NCBI GenBank assembly: GCA_963621145.1
Contig: CAVFDI010000027.1
Span: 1-22,518, forward strand
Direction: 5' to 3'
Origin: W0P28-013 sp963621145
GTDB taxonomy: Bacteria > Bacteroidota > Bacteroidia > Bacteroidales > Paludibacteraceae
Length of the DNA stretch: 22,518 nt
The notes under the pieces were generated by a model. The model did not search any database. It had not been told where the DNA came from and saw nothing but the letters and a program-made list of their open reading frames with translations. Of the stretch, positions 1-7,702 are shown one piece after another; position 1 is the stretch's first letter; every line of letters starts with the position of its first letter. The translations under genes and the position numbers were made by a program.

Positions 1-36
1 TGTAAAGTTCGTAATGTAAGGACGCACCGAGTGTAC

Positions 37-80
37 AATCATCGAATCATCGAATCATCGAATCATCGAATTATCGAATT
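37..80. repeat. 8-bp tandem repeat
   Basis: Five consecutive 8-bp units of the form AATCATCG, the fifth with one change (AATTATCG), then a partial unit. It lies in non-coding DNA next to the outer end of the composite palindromic repeat. No function is evident. Confidence 0.85.
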
Positions 81-271
81 AATGTAGGAACACACTGCGT
101 GCGTCCGTGTTCATTTCAACGGATTACAAATCCGAATAATACACCAAGCGCGGGATTACAAATCCCGCGCGACTGCACAACCTCAGTCCACTGCAAATAA
201 TAAACGACAGTAGGGACGTGGCGCGCCGCGTCCCTACAAGCCACAACCAATTGCAGTTGGCTTTCTTAATT
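81..271 (-). repeat. Composite palindromic intergenic repeat, copy 1
   Basis: Non-coding element of about 190 bp that aligns, read on the minus strand, with the element at 21787-21970. In that reading the shared blocks are: AATTAAGA (264-271); ACTGCAATT; palindrome A (210-237, arms GTAGGGACG/CGTCCCTAC); TGTCGTT; GTGGACT; TTGTGC; TATTATT; palindrome B (121-133, GGATT-ACA-AATCC on plus); AAATG; a third palindromic slot with arms GAACAC/GTGTTC (about 87-112); and CTACA. Between TTGTGC and TATTATT this copy has an additional palindrome at 148-170 (arms GCGCGGGATT/AATCCCGCGC, 3-nt loop) that the other copy lacks. It sits 3' of the minus-strand protease gene, beyond its terminator. There is no reading frame of note. 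A REP- or MITE-like element or a structured RNA are possible; the sequence does not decide between them. Confidence 0.8.
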
Positions 272-311
272 TGCCTCTCTCTAACCTCTCAACTATAACC
301 TCTAGCCTAAC

Positions 312-346
312 AAAAAATCCGAGCCACCCAAATTGAGCAGCTCGGA
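312..346 (-). terminator. Rho-independent terminator of the S8 protease gene
   Basis: On the minus strand, a 7-bp stem (TCCGAGC/GCTCGGA, at 340-346 and 318-324) with a 15-nt loop is followed directly by six T residues (312-317 complement). It begins 24 nt after the protease stop codon. The sequence up to position 1 has no coding region, only the composite and tandem repeats. Confidence 0.85.
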
Positions 347-369
347 ATGTTTACGGTTTGTTTCGTTGT

Positions 370-3300
370 CTATTCAACTACCACCTTGTGAATGGCGTCG
401 CGCACTTTCACTAGGTAGATACCCTGCGGCAAATTGAGCATGGTGAAGTCGCCCTGCGCAGCACGCACCATGTAGCGCACGCCCGACACGGTGTAGACCT
501 CGATTTGGTCGCCAGCCTGCGCACCAAACACTGCCAATGCGCCCTGCAAGCCAACCACAATCGTCTTCTCGCGCTCAGAAACAAAGTCAATTGCAGTGCT
601 GACAGTCTCTTCAATCGACACATTTTTCACCTCCCAAATGGCCGCGGCCTTGCTGCTGCTGGTGTATTTCCAAGCCAGACGAACAGTTTTGCCGTTGTAT
701 TTGCTCAAGTCGATTTCGCCCGACGACACGAAAGTCCAATCTTCGTTAGTGGCATAGTTCGAAATGGTGAGTTGCTCCCATGTGGCAGCCGACGGATCGC
801 CATCGCTGTAGTCAGCCGAAATCCAGAGCGTGAGCTCATCTTCTGGCGTGCCCGCATATTTGTGCGTGTGCTCGAAAGTCAATATCGGTTTAATGGCCTT
901 GGTCAGATCGATGCACGGCGAAATGAGCCAACCTTCGGCAACCAAGTTTTTCTTGCCCACCTGTCCGCCAATCTTCATACCGTAACTTTCGGTTGCTTGC
1001 CACGACTGCTTGTAGCTGGAAATCTCAATAGCATCGTATGTTGTAAACTCGCCCTGCGAATAGTTTTCGAACGATTCGGAGAATGGCAGTGCGTTGCAAT
1101 CGCCACTAACATCTGGCGTGTCGTCGTCGCCACTCTCGTCACCACCCGATGTGGAGGTTACAGGCAGCAAGAATAGTGTGGTGATGTTGCCCGACTCGTA
1201 GAATGCGAAGTAGTCGTTGCCTTCGGTGGCATCGAGCGCAAGCGTGTGCGTGGTGCTAGCCGCATCGGCAAAACTAAAGGTGTACGATTTGTCGGAGTTG
1301 TAGTTGAAATTCAGCGCAAGACCCGTAGCATCGAGGTCGGCGGTGTTGCCACTAGTCCAAGTTACAGCCTGCGAGCCGTTGTAAAGGTGCGTGGTTACTC
1401 CGTCCAAAGCGCAACTCCAAACGATAGAATCGGGCAGATCGGCGGTAACAATCTTCGTCAAATCATCGGTGCCAGCATCTACTGCGGTCAAGTGCTTTTC
1501 TTCGCCTTTGCCCAGATTGCTGCTCATGTAGAAATAGTTGCCCGTGCTGCGTTTGCCAACAACCACATAATCTTTGCGACTGCCAGCCTCGCCGCCAAGG
1601 CGCTTAATCACCTCAATCAGACCAGCGTGAGCATCAATTTTACCATAGCCCCAAGTGTTATTCGGCAGCGAAGTTCCTGTATATGAGTCACTTATAGCCG
1701 TAGCAGAGAAGATTTCTCTTAATTCATCGGGCGTGAGCGTTGGATCGGCTTGCAACCATGTGGCCACTACGCCCGTAACAAACGGCGTTGCCATCGAAGT
1801 GCCCTGCATATAGCCCCAATAGTAGGTTTGGCCGTTCACTTTTTTCGATGTAGCCTTGTCGAAATAATCGCTGCTAGTAACAGCCGAAGTGTTCGGCACC
1901 GACGATGCGATGTAACTTCCTGGCGCAGTGATTTCAGGTTTCAAACGACCATCGGCCGTTGGACCAAGGCTCGAAAAGTAAGCCAAATCGCCCACTGTTA
2001 ACGAACTGCTATTGTGTTTGTTTGTGGTATATGCACCAACAGTGATGATGCCTTTGGCCGTTCCACCAATCTCGCCAACGGTGTGCGAAGTGGAACCGCC
2101 GTCCCAAAAAACAGAATAATAATCATCGCCCCAAACACGCACTGTGCCAGCTGTTTTCGCTGTTACTTTGAAACCGACTTTACTACCCGATTTTGGTTTA
2201 AAATTATTGAAATAGACATACACATTGCCCTTATTGTTCGACGAATAGCTACTAAGTTGCGTGTAAGCCGTGAGCGAGCCCGAAGCGTAGGAGGAGTTTT
2301 TCCAATTAGTGGATTCCTCCGACGATGTTGCGGTAGAAGTGGCAGTGCCTTCGGCTTTAACCGTTCCGCTCGAATTCATATAGACAACCTGCACGGTGAA
2401 TTGCTGACCTTCGTCGCCCCAAAAATCGGCGAAACCATTGCCATCATAGTATTCGTCGCTAGTGTCGAGAATGAAAGTGTGCGATTCGCCAGCGGCTAGT
2501 GTGGCTTCGCTGTAGAGTGGAGAATCGCCCTCGTTGCCAGCCGCGCCGCAAACAATGCGACCTTCGCCCACAATTTTATCGAGCGCCACATCGAAAGTTG
2601 ATGTGCCATCGTGCGGACCTACATGCGAGCCAAGACTCAAATTCACTACAGCAGGTTTGCCCACTTTGGTAGCATAATCGAACACATATTTTATGCCGTT
2701 GATAATGTCGGTATTGTCCTCCGAGTTGCCATAGCGCACCATCACAATGTCGGCATCTTTTGCCACACCATAATAGTTGTTGCCGCTGTAAGAGCCAGCC
2801 GCAATGCCCGTAACGTGCGTGGCATGACCGTCGGTATCGTCCTCGTCGTCGTAGCCAGCCTTCTCAATGTCAGATTGCGTCTCGTATTTGTCGCCTGTTT
2901 CAAGATTGTAGACGCGTTTCACACGCAGTTCGCTGGTGTTTTCGAGGTCGTAGAAAGTGATGTGGTTGTACTGAAAGCCACCATCAACCACGCCAACCAC
3001 CACATCGGTGCCAAGAAATGGCTGCGCAAGATCGGTGCCAGCCTGCACTTTGTCGACATTGGCAGCCACGCGAGCCTTGTCCATGCGACGGCGCACAGGT
3101 GTGCCAACCTCAACCAATTTCACGGCTTCGTCTTGGCTCAATGCTTCAAGATTTTCCACAGGAATGCGTGCCGTGACGAATTCGTCGAAGTCGTTCACAA
3201 GCGTAGCGCCATAGGTAGCCAGCACGCCCGTTTTGTCGGCAGCAGCATCGGCAAAATGCACGAAAGCCGACACCACATCTTGTCCGTTGTCGGACACACG

Positions 3301-3459
3301 AAGGTGGAAATTTTTGCGCAACTGAGTGCGTTGTTCTGTAGTTTCTGCCTCGTTCTGCGCATCGACTAACACGCGCGAATAGGGCGAGAGTTTCGATTGC
3401 TGTGCCAGCGCAAACAGTGCGCAACACAACAACACAGCGATTAGGTTTAATCGTTTCAT
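370..3459 (-). CDS. Secreted S8 subtilisin-like protease with T9SS sorting domain
   Basis: Subtilase-family serine endopeptidase of 1029 residues, predicted to be exported by Sec and then by the type IX (Por) system. Residues 1-20 form a signal peptide (MKRLNLIAVLLCCALFALAQ). The catalytic triad reads Asp159 (VVDGGF), His212 (DGHATHVTG) and Ser555 (GTSMATP), with Asn309 (AAGNEG) as oxyanion residue. About 140 residues (roughly 320-465), rich in Ser, Thr and Tyr, are inserted between Asn309 and the Ser motif and probably form a beta domain. After the catalytic domain, residues about 620-770 are unassigned, an Asp-rich linker follows (GGDESGDDDTPD), then a choice-of-anchor-J-like beta domain (CNALPFSESFENY onward), then a C-terminal tail (IEVYTVSGVRY, LPQGIYLVKV) typical of type A T9SS domains. 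The gene is monocistronic, with its own promoter and terminator. The substrate cannot be read from sequence. Confidence 0.93.
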   Translation of the reverse strand: MKRLNLIAVLLCCALFALAQQSKLSPYSRVLVDAQNEAETTEQRTQLRKNFHLRVSDNGQDVVSAFVHFADAAADKTGVLATYGATLVNDFDEFVTARIPVENLEALSQDEAVKLVEVGTPVRRRMDKARVAANVDKVQAGTDLAQPFLGTDVVVGVVDGGFQYNHITFYDLENTSELRVKRVYNLETGDKYETQSDIEKAGYDDEDDTDGHATHVTGIAAGSYSGNNYYGVAKDADIVMVRYGNSEDNTDIINGIKYVFDYATKVGKPAVVNLSLGSHVGPHDGTSTFDVALDKIVGEGRIVCGAAGNEGDSPLYSEATLAAGESHTFILDTSDEYYDGNGFADFWGDEGQQFTVQVVYMNSSGTVKAEGTATSTATSSEESTNWKNSSYASGSLTAYTQLSSYSSNNKGNVYVYFNNFKPKSGSKVGFKVTAKTAGTVRVWGDDYYSVFWDGGSTSHTVGEIGGTAKGIITVGAYTTNKHNSSSLTVGDLAYFSSLGPTADGRLKPEITAPGSYIASSVPNTSAVTSSDYFDKATSKKVNGQTYYWGYMQGTSMATPFVTGVVATWLQADPTLTPDELREIFSATAISDSYTGTSLPNNTWGYGKIDAHAGLIEVIKRLGGEAGSRKDYVVVGKRSTGNYFYMSSNLGKGEEKHLTAVDAGTDDLTKIVTADLPDSIVWSCALDGVTTHLYNGSQAVTWTSGNTADLDATGLALNFNYNSDKSYTFSFADAASTTHTLALDATEGNDYFAFYESGNITTLFLLPVTSTSGGDESGDDDTPDVSGDCNALPFSESFENYSQGEFTTYDAIEISSYKQSWQATESYGMKIGGQVGKKNLVAEGWLISPCIDLTKAIKPILTFEHTHKYAGTPEDELTLWISADYSDGDPSAATWEQLTISNYATNEDWTFVSSGEIDLSKYNGKTVRLAWKYTSSSKAAAIWEVKNVSIEETVSTAIDFVSEREKTIVVGLQGALAVFGAQAGDQIEVYTVSGVRYMVRAAQGDFTMLNLPQGIYLVKVRDAIHKVVVE

Positions 3460-3522
3460 GATAAAATTAGATTTAAGGTGTTTTGTGTGTTTTCAAGGTG
3501 CGATTTTTCGGAAATCGCTCGG

Positions 3523-3553
3523 CAAATTTACGAATTATTTTCTGATTACCAAA
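3523..3553 (-). promoter_or_regulatory. Bacteroides-type promoter of the S8 protease gene
   Basis: On the minus strand TTTG (3550-3553) is followed, after exactly 19 bp, by TAAATTTG (3523-3530). This matches the Bacteroidota primary sigma consensus TTTG-N19-21-TAnnTTTG. Transcription would start near 3515-3518, giving a 5' leader of about 55 nt. A small inverted repeat (CGATTT/AAATCG, 3501-3517) lies at the expected start of the transcript. Confidence 0.75.
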
Positions 3554-3596
3554 TTTTTGCTCGACAAACGTCAAATTTGCGTCACCTAAACTAAAC

Positions 3597-3632
3597 AAAA
3601 AAGGCGACTCACAAGATTTGGAGCCGTCTTTT
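3597..3632 (-). terminator. Terminator at the end of the ATP synthase operon
   Basis: On the minus strand a stem of 8 positions (3621-3628 with 3603-3610; one A-C mismatch, one G-T wobble) with a 10-nt loop is followed by six T residues (complement of 3597-3602). It starts about 25 nt after the atpG stop and upstream of the protease promoter, so the protease is not part of the atp operon. Confidence 0.8.
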
Positions 3633-3654
3633 CTATTGATGATGAGTGATAAAT

Positions 3655-4518
3655 CTACTTTTGCGTGCCGCCAATGATGTCGAGAAGCTCGTTGGTGATG
3701 GCTTGCTGGCGGCTCTTGTTGTACTGAATGGTGAGTTCTTGCAGCAGATCGTTGGCATTGTCGGTGGCCACCTGCATAGCCACAGTGCGCGCCGCCTGCT
3801 CGGCTGCATACGAATCGAGCAAAACGGAATAGATTTTCAACCGCAAAACCTTTGGCAACAATTCAGCCAAGATTTCACTTTTGCTCGGCTCAACTATATA
3901 ATCTGCACTAAGCGAAACTCCCTCGGCATCGGCTTCGAGCGAAATTGGCAAGAAATCGGTGTGAGTGAGCTGCTGCGTCGAAGTGCTTTTGCAATGCTGA
4001 TAAACCAACTCCACGCGATCGACCTCGTGATTAGCAAAAAGTGCCATCAAACGGTCGGCAAAAGCAGTCGCTGCATCGTAGTGCGGATTGTCGATAAGCT
4101 CGTTCAAATTTTCAGGCTGAAAACCACGCTTACGGCAAGCATCGTACACTTTTTTTCCAATTGGAAAAACGAGCAAATTTTCGCGTCCAATTGTAGCGTC
4201 GTATTGGTCAATCAGGCGATTAAGCTCGCGAATGACGGTAGAGTTGAACGCTCCGCACAGGCTCGAGTTCGACGACACCGCCACAATGGCCACACGCTTC
4301 GTCTCGCGCTGCTCGGCATAAGGCGAGGTGAACGATGTTTCGGTCGAGAGAAAATTGCGCAACATCGCCTCCAATTTGTGCTGATACGGCACAAAAGTCT
4401 CGCTATTTTTCTGCGCTTTATGCAGTTTAGCCGACGCCACCATCTTCATCGCCGACGTAATCTTCATAGTCGACGACACCGATGCAATGCGCGTTTTTAT
4501 CTCTTTCTGCGAACTCAT
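3655..4518 (-). CDS. atpG: ATP synthase F1 subunit gamma
   Basis: Central rotor shaft of the F1 sector, coupling c-ring rotation to conformational change in the alpha3-beta3 head. The 287-residue length is normal for the family. The N-terminal helix carries the conserved pattern (RIASVSSTMKITSAMKMVA, about residues 11-29) and the C-terminal helix ends ITNELLDIIGG. 'SSLCGAFN' fits the conserved LCGxxN segment. It is the last gene of the operon and is separated from atpA by an unusually long spacer (4519-4680). The start ATG at 4516-4518 follows an A/T-rich leader without a Shine-Dalgarno site. Confidence 0.97.
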   Translation of the reverse strand: MSSQKEIKTRIASVSSTMKITSAMKMVASAKLHKAQKNSETFVPYQHKLEAMLRNFLSTETSFTSPYAEQRETKRVAIVAVSSNSSLCGAFNSTVIRELNRLIDQYDATIGRENLLVFPIGKKVYDACRKRGFQPENLNELIDNPHYDAATAFADRLMALFANHEVDRVELVYQHCKSTSTQQLTHTDFLPISLEADAEGVSLSADYIVEPSKSEILAELLPKVLRLKIYSVLLDSYAAEQAARTVAMQVATDNANDLLQELTIQYNKSRQQAITNELLDIIGGTQK

Positions 4519-4680
4519 GGGGAAATTTCAAATTTCAGAATTTCAAATTGTTAGTAGCAAGATATGAGTAGCAAGTCGCAAGAATTTCAAATTTTCAAAT
4601 AATTTGTCTTGGTCATCGCCCCCTTTCCCGTTTCCCCCGATAGGGGGAAAAGCCTTCGTCTTGCTACTTGCTACTTGCTA
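4519..4680 (-). other. Repeat-filled atpA-atpG spacer with strong hairpin
   Basis: This 162-nt non-coding spacer inside the operon contains repeats of AATTTCAAATTTCAG type (about 4523-4550 and 4581-4603), several copies of a GTAGCAAG word (4552-4579) and its reverse complement CTTGCTAC (4660-4680), and a perfect hairpin at 4631-4650 (arms TTTCCCCC/GGGGGAAA, loop GATA). The hairpin lacks a following T run in the transcribed direction, so it is not an ordinary terminator. No TAnnTTTG box was seen on the minus strand here, so atpG probably depends on read-through from atpA. Confidence 0.7.
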
Positions 4681-6267
4681 CTAATTAGTTAATTTCTTAA
4701 CCACCTCAGCGGCTTCTTGGCGAAGAATAGCCTGCACTTCGTCGTTTATCACGCCACCTCGCAGCACATCGAGCACATCTTTTTGGTGTTTCAGCTCAAG
4801 AATATTCAAAAATTCACGTTCAAAAAGCGAGACTTTCTCCAGCGGAACATCTGCCAAAAGTCCATTTGTGCCGCAATAAAGCACGGCAATCTGTTTCTCT
4901 ACAGGCATTGGCGAGTAGACTGGCTGAACCAAAAGTCGTGTATTTTTGCGTCCTTTGTCGATGGTCATGGCCGTAACTGCGTCCATATCGCTACCGAATT
5001 TGGAGAACGCCTCCAACTCGCGATATTGTGCTTGGTCTATTTTGAGCGTACCAGCCACCTTTTTCATCGCCTTAATTTGCGCATTGCCGCCCACACGCGA
5101 CACCGAAATGCCAACATTGATGGCAGGTCGATTGCCTTGGTTGAACAGATCGGTATCGAGGAATATCTGACCATCGGTAATGGAGATGACGTTCGTTGGA
5201 ATGTAGGCCGACACATCGCCCGCCTGCGTCTCGATGATTGGCAGTGCCGTGAGCGAACCTCCGCCTTTCACCTTGCCACGCAACGAATCGGGCAGATCGT
5301 TCATCTGTTCAGCCACCTCTTGTTGCTGATTGATTTTGGCAGCGCGCTCGAGCAGACGCGAATGCAGATAGAAAATATCGCCAGGATAGGCCTCACGACC
5401 CGACGGACGGCGCAAAATCAACGACACCTCGCGGTAAGCCACAGCCTGTTTCGACAAGTCGTCGTAAACCACCAGCGCATGACGACCAGTGTCGCGGAAA
5501 TATTCGCCAATGGCAGCGCCAGCAAACGGAGCAAAATACTGCATGGCAGCAGCATCGGAAGCGGTTGCCGAAACCACAATGGTGTAGTCCATCGCACCTT
5601 TTTCGCGCAGCGTGTTCACCAATGTTGCCACAGTAGAGCCCTTCTGCCCCACTGCCACATAGATGCAGTAGACGGGATCGCCAGCCTCGTAGTTCGAACG
5701 CTGATTGATGATGGTGTCGATGGCAATACTGGTTTTGCCCGTTTGACGGTCGCCAATGATGAGCTCGCGCTGTCCGCGACCAATCGGAATCATGGCATCG
5801 ACGGCTTTCAGACCCGTTTGCAGAGGCTGATTCACAGGCTGACGATAAATTACGCCCGGTGCCTTGCGTTCGAGCGGCATCTCGATGAGTTCGCCCGTGA
5901 TGGGAGCATCGGTGTCGATGGGGTTTCCCAGCGGATCGATGACGCGCCCAAGCATGCCCTCGCCCACACGAATGGAGGCGATACGATGCGTGCGACGAAC
6001 AACATCGCCCTCCTTCACCTTTTCGCTGCTACCCAAAAGCACCGCACCAACATTATCTTCCTCAAGGTTCATCACAATGGCGTTCATACCATTTTCGAAA
6101 ACCAAAAGTTCGTTGGCTTCAGCGTTTTTCAGTCCGTAGATGCGCACCACGCCATCGCTCACTTGCAGCACCGTGCCAACCTCTTCAAATTGGCTATTCA
6201 AATCGATGCCAGCCAGCTGTTGGCGCAGGATTTCCGAGACTTCACTGACTTTGATATTTTCCGACAT
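4681..6267 (-). CDS. atpA: ATP synthase F1 subunit alpha
   Basis: Non-catalytic nucleotide-binding subunit of the F1 hexamer, 528 residues. The P-loop is GDRQTGKT (residues 172-179). The arginine finger that reaches into the beta catalytic site is in SVSRVGG (Arg391). The VYDDLSKQA and GGSLTALPIIETQAGD segments are also family hallmarks. The N-terminal part (about 25-95) is the beta-barrel crown. ATG at 6265-6267 follows an A-rich leader (GAACAAAAAAACGAATTT) without a Shine-Dalgarno site, 30 nt after atpH. Confidence 0.98.
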   Translation of the reverse strand: MSENIKVSEVSEILRQQLAGIDLNSQFEEVGTVLQVSDGVVRIYGLKNAEANELLVFENGMNAIVMNLEEDNVGAVLLGSSEKVKEGDVVRRTHRIASIRVGEGMLGRVIDPLGNPIDTDAPITGELIEMPLERKAPGVIYRQPVNQPLQTGLKAVDAMIPIGRGQRELIIGDRQTGKTSIAIDTIINQRSNYEAGDPVYCIYVAVGQKGSTVATLVNTLREKGAMDYTIVVSATASDAAAMQYFAPFAGAAIGEYFRDTGRHALVVYDDLSKQAVAYREVSLILRRPSGREAYPGDIFYLHSRLLERAAKINQQQEVAEQMNDLPDSLRGKVKGGGSLTALPIIETQAGDVSAYIPTNVISITDGQIFLDTDLFNQGNRPAINVGISVSRVGGNAQIKAMKKVAGTLKIDQAQYRELEAFSKFGSDMDAVTAMTIDKGRKNTRLLVQPVYSPMPVEKQIAVLYCGTNGLLADVPLEKVSLFEREFLNILELKHQKDVLDVLRGGVINDEVQAILRQEAAEVVKKLTN

Positions 6268-6297
6268 AAATTCGTTTTTTTGTTCAATTTTTTTGCG

Positions 6298-6834
6298 CTA
6301 TTGCGCCAATTTTTTCTTTATTCGAAGCAACTGACCAGCCACCGACGCATCGAGGCGTTCGCCATCGACATCGAGCACAAATCCGCCCAGCAAATCGGGA
6401 TTGACGCGTGTTTTCAGTTCCACTTGGCGCCCACTGCGTTTTTCAAGAAAACTACGAATGCGCTGGCTCGACTCATCGTCAATGGGTTTTGCGGTGGTTA
6501 CGCGCCCCACGCACACTTTCGTATCGGCCTGGAACAGGTCGCAATAGTCGAGTGCAATGCGTTGCAGCGCATCTTCGCGCCCATTTGCCAAGAGCAGATC
6601 GACCATACGAGCATAAAGCGCGTCGTCGGTATTGCCTGCGGCAGCCAAGGCAAGCGATTTTTTGCGTTCAACATTGAGCGTAGGATTTTTCAGCACAGCC
6701 GTCAGTTCGGGGCATTGCTCGAAACTATCGACTACTTGCGACATAAGGTCGAACAGCCGACGATCGTCGCCGCGCTCTTTGGCGCACGCTAGCAAAGCCT
6801 TGGCGTACCGCGCCGAAATCATTCCTGCGTCCAT
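6298..6834 (-). CDS. atpH: ATP synthase F1 subunit delta
   Basis: Delta (OSCP-like) subunit of 178 residues that joins the top of F1 to the peripheral stalk. The N-terminal segment (ISARYAKALLACAKERG) matches the conserved start of the family's helical domain, and the C-terminal part has the usual G-G-F motif (LLGGFVLDVDGERLDASV). The start is 1 nt after the atpF stop, which suggests translational coupling and matches the roughly equal need for delta and b. The sequence is weakly conserved, as usual for this subunit; its position settles the call. Confidence 0.95.
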   Translation of the reverse strand: MDAGMISARYAKALLACAKERGDDRRLFDLMSQVVDSFEQCPELTAVLKNPTLNVERKKSLALAAAGNTDDALYARMVDLLLANGREDALQRIALDYCDLFQADTKVCVGRVTTAKPIDDESSQRIRSFLEKRSGRQVELKTRVNPDLLGGFVLDVDGERLDASVAGQLLRIKKKLAQ

Positions 6835-6835
6835 G

Positions 6836-7330
6836 TTAGTTCAGCGTTACTTCGTTCAAAAGTTTTTCTATCATTTCCGACTGTTTCTTGTCGTTTTCGA
6901 GGTCGGAACGGAGCACTTTTTCGGCAATGTCGACCGATAGTTCGGCCACTTGGCGTTTCAGGTCGTCGATGCTCTTCTCCTTTTCGAGTTGAATCTGGCG
7001 TTTTGCCTCGTCGATCACCTTTTTGGCCTCGACTTGCGCCTTATCTTTGGCCTCTTGCACTATCTGATTGCGCATTTCGGCGGCCTCGTTCAGGATTCGG
7101 AGTTGCTCCTGTTGCGCATTTGCCAAAATTTTTGCCGTTTCGTCCTTCACATTCTCCAGCTGGCGATTGGCTTCGTCGGCGGCTTTCACCGAGTCGTTGA
7201 TGTAGTTGGTGCGCTTGTCGATCATGCGCGTAACCACAGGCCAAGCAAATTTTGCCAGCACAAAGAATAGTATTCCAAATGCCAACAGCATCCAGAACAA
7301 CAAACCTGTTTCGGGCATCAACAGCGACAT
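6836..7330 (-). CDS. atpF: ATP synthase F0 subunit b
   Basis: Peripheral-stalk subunit of 164 residues. One membrane helix near the N-terminus (about residues 9-31, LLFWMLLAFGILFFVLAKF) is followed by a long charged coiled coil rich in Ala, Glu, Gln and Lys through to the C-terminus (KLLNEVTLN). There is only one b-type gene in the operon, so the stalk is probably a b homodimer. It starts 13 nt after atpE. Confidence 0.96.
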   Translation of the reverse strand: MSLLMPETGLLFWMLLAFGILFFVLAKFAWPVVTRMIDKRTNYINDSVKAADEANRQLENVKDETAKILANAQQEQLRILNEAAEMRNQIVQEAKDKAQVEAKKVIDEAKRQIQLEKEKSIDDLKRQVAELSVDIAEKVLRSDLENDKKQSEMIEKLLNEVTLN

Positions 7331-7343
7331 GGCTCAACTTTTT

Positions 7344-7568
7344 TTAGAGTGCCATGAGGCAGACAACGACGGCAAACAGTGCAACGCCTTCGATAAGGGC
7401 GGCAACAATGATCATGGTCGAACGAATTTCGCTCACCGATTCGGGCTGACGAGCAATGGCTTCCATTGCGCTCGAACCAATTTTACCAATGCCAAGGGCT
7501 GCGCCAATAACGGCGATGCTTGCTCCAAGTGCTGCACCAAATTGTGCGCTAAGAATTTCTAACAACAT
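7344..7568 (-). CDS. atpE: ATP synthase F0 subunit c
   Basis: Rotor-ring proteolipid of 74 residues, two hydrophobic helices joined by the polar loop RQPE (40-43). Helix 1 has the Gly/Ala-rich packing motif (GAALGIGKIG). The ion-binding carboxylate is Glu60 in helix 2 (AALIEGVAL). Residues after it are Gly-Val-Ala, not the Ser/Thr pattern seen in Na+-binding rings such as Ilyobacter, so proton coupling is inferred. A 134-nt spacer separates it from atpB; this may give atpE its own translation level, since the ring needs many copies. Confidence 0.97.
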   Translation of the reverse strand: MLLEILSAQFGAALGASIAVIGAALGIGKIGSSAMEAIARQPESVSEIRSTMIIVAALIEGVALFAVVVCLMAL

Positions 7569-7702
7569 AACTTTTTATTTTTAAGAATGAATAATATCAG
7601 TACTTAATTTCTAATTTCTAATTTCTACATTTGAAGATTTGAAGATTGTGCAGTGTCTCTTTGTCATGTTCAATCTGAAATCTGAAATTTGAAATCTAAA
7701 TT
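7569..7702 (-). other. Repeat-filled atpB-atpE spacer
   Basis: A 134-nt non-coding operon spacer. It contains a triplicated AATTTCT word (about 7605-7627), a duplicated GAAGATTT word (about 7631-7648) and AATCTGAAATCTGAAATTTG-like repeats (about 7672-7700). The 30 nt before the atpE start are A/T-rich and free of obvious pairing. No minus-strand TAnnTTTG box was seen. Confidence 0.65.

Noticed and set aside
1..310. A degraded insertion sequence at the left end
   Set aside because: No transposase fragment or terminal repeat with target duplication is visible; the content is explained by the composite palindromic element and a tandem repeat.
4717..6792. A 691-codon open frame on the plus strand, antisense to atpA and atpH
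   Set aside because: Both minus-strand genes are certain from conserved motifs. The antisense translation has no family resemblance and is explained by codon choice of the real genes.
7344..7568. Na+-coupled ATP synthase
   Set aside because: The c-subunit residues around Glu60 (IEGVAL) lack the polar Ser/Thr and Gln ligands of known Na+ rings, so proton coupling is more likely.
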